NCBI RefSeq assembly: GCF_000746085.1
Contig: NZ_KN050804.1
Span: 1 to 64,000 of the forward strand
Reading direction: 5' to 3'
Length of the DNA stretch: 64,000 nucleotides
DNA from: Methylocapsa aurea
GTDB taxonomy: Bacteria > Pseudomonadota > Alphaproteobacteria > Rhizobiales > Beijerinckiaceae
Part shown: positions 63,860 to 64,000 of the stretch, in pieces
Layout of the letters: every line of letters begins with the position of its first letter
Numbering within the stretch: position 1 is the stretch's first letter
Made by a program: the position numbers and the translations under genes
Notes under the pieces: generated by a model
Told to the model about the DNA's origin: nothing
Seen by the model: the letters and a program-made list of their open reading frames with translations, nothing else
Databases searched by the model: none

Positions 63860-64000
63860 CGCTGCGGCCTTGACGTTCGCCGCCAAACCGGGACAAGTCG
63901 GCGCTGAAAATCTTGAGTTGGCCGCAGCTTTCTCGCCGAGCGTCTTGCGACGCGCGATGAAGCCCGCCATCTCGAATGGCAAGCTCTGGAGCATCGCATG

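Noticed and set aside
63860-64000. A gene entering from the right edge on the minus strand
   Set aside because: Frames are open to the edge but show no recognisable sequence in the 140 bp available.

Overview
The window is GC-rich alphaproteobacterial chromosome. The NifHDK sequences, FixABCX, an Irr-type regulator, the J-domain, UvrB and TypA proteins, and hairpin repeats of the kind scattered through Rhizobiales genomes all point to a free-living diazotroph of the order Hyphomicrobiales (Beijerinckiaceae/Methylocystaceae-like). The genus cannot be fixed from the sequence alone.

Layout. (1) 1-6.8 kb: housekeeping genes (3' end of yidC, an SDR protein, queG, a GST, a small HTH protein with a palindromic operator, a YqhA-type membrane protein, an ABC-F ATPase). 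(2) 6.8-13.1 kb: a patchwork with signs of old transfer, namely a tyrosine-recombinase C-terminal remnant, two amidohydrolases, a J-domain protein, an IS1380-type transposase remnant, an AraC regulator, DUF4287 and DoxX proteins, and a tRNA 3'-end fragment. (3) 13.3-24.3 kb: a transglutaminase/ATP-grasp-alpha-E/mogA run, a lytic transglycosylase, a GH15 glycosidase flanked by 65-bp direct repeats, and uvrB. (4) 24.4-26.5 kb: a compact regulatory module with a GcrA-like protein, a DUF6362-like protein, an S24 (LexA/CI-like) repressor and a small unknown, linked by repeated GGTA-N4-TACC sites. (5) 26.5-48.6 kb: the nitrogen-fixation island. On the minus strand, in transcription order, are nifHDK, nifEN, nifX, DUF269, a CCE_0567-type protein, fdxB, nifQ; then iscA, nfu, nifV, cysE; nifW; and fixABCX followed by an Irr-like gene. 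On the plus strand, diverging from nifH, are a degenerate receiver protein, a nifO/ArsC-like protein, a SagB-type oxidoreductase fused to a rhodanese, and an ankyrin protein. (6) 48.8-64 kb: an FA2H-like hydroxylase and a ceramide-glucosyltransferase-like enzyme, a crotonase, mutM, an L,D-transpeptidase, typA, a TAXI-type binding protein, cysG, an amino-acid-type binding protein, a SCO protein and a Zn/Mn ABC importer.

How the nif genes work together. FixABCX supplies low-potential electrons. NifH and NifDK are the nitrogenase. NifE/N/X, NifQ (Mo delivery), NifV (homocitrate), FdxB, Nfu and IscA build FeMo-co and Fe-S clusters, and CysE raises cysteine supply. I can read sigma-54 (-24/-12) promoters upstream of nifH, iscA and fixA, and a divergent one upstream of the receiver gene. 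TGT-N10-ACA NifA sites lie upstream of nifH (two) and iscA (one). nifA, nifB, nifS and nifT/Z are not in the window.

The most unusual items are a NifE with two tandem C-terminal BFD-like [2Fe-2S] domains, the divergent nif-promoter gene for a receiver lacking its phospho-acceptor Asp, the SagB-rhodanese fusion beside nifO, and the S24-repressor module with its operator family.
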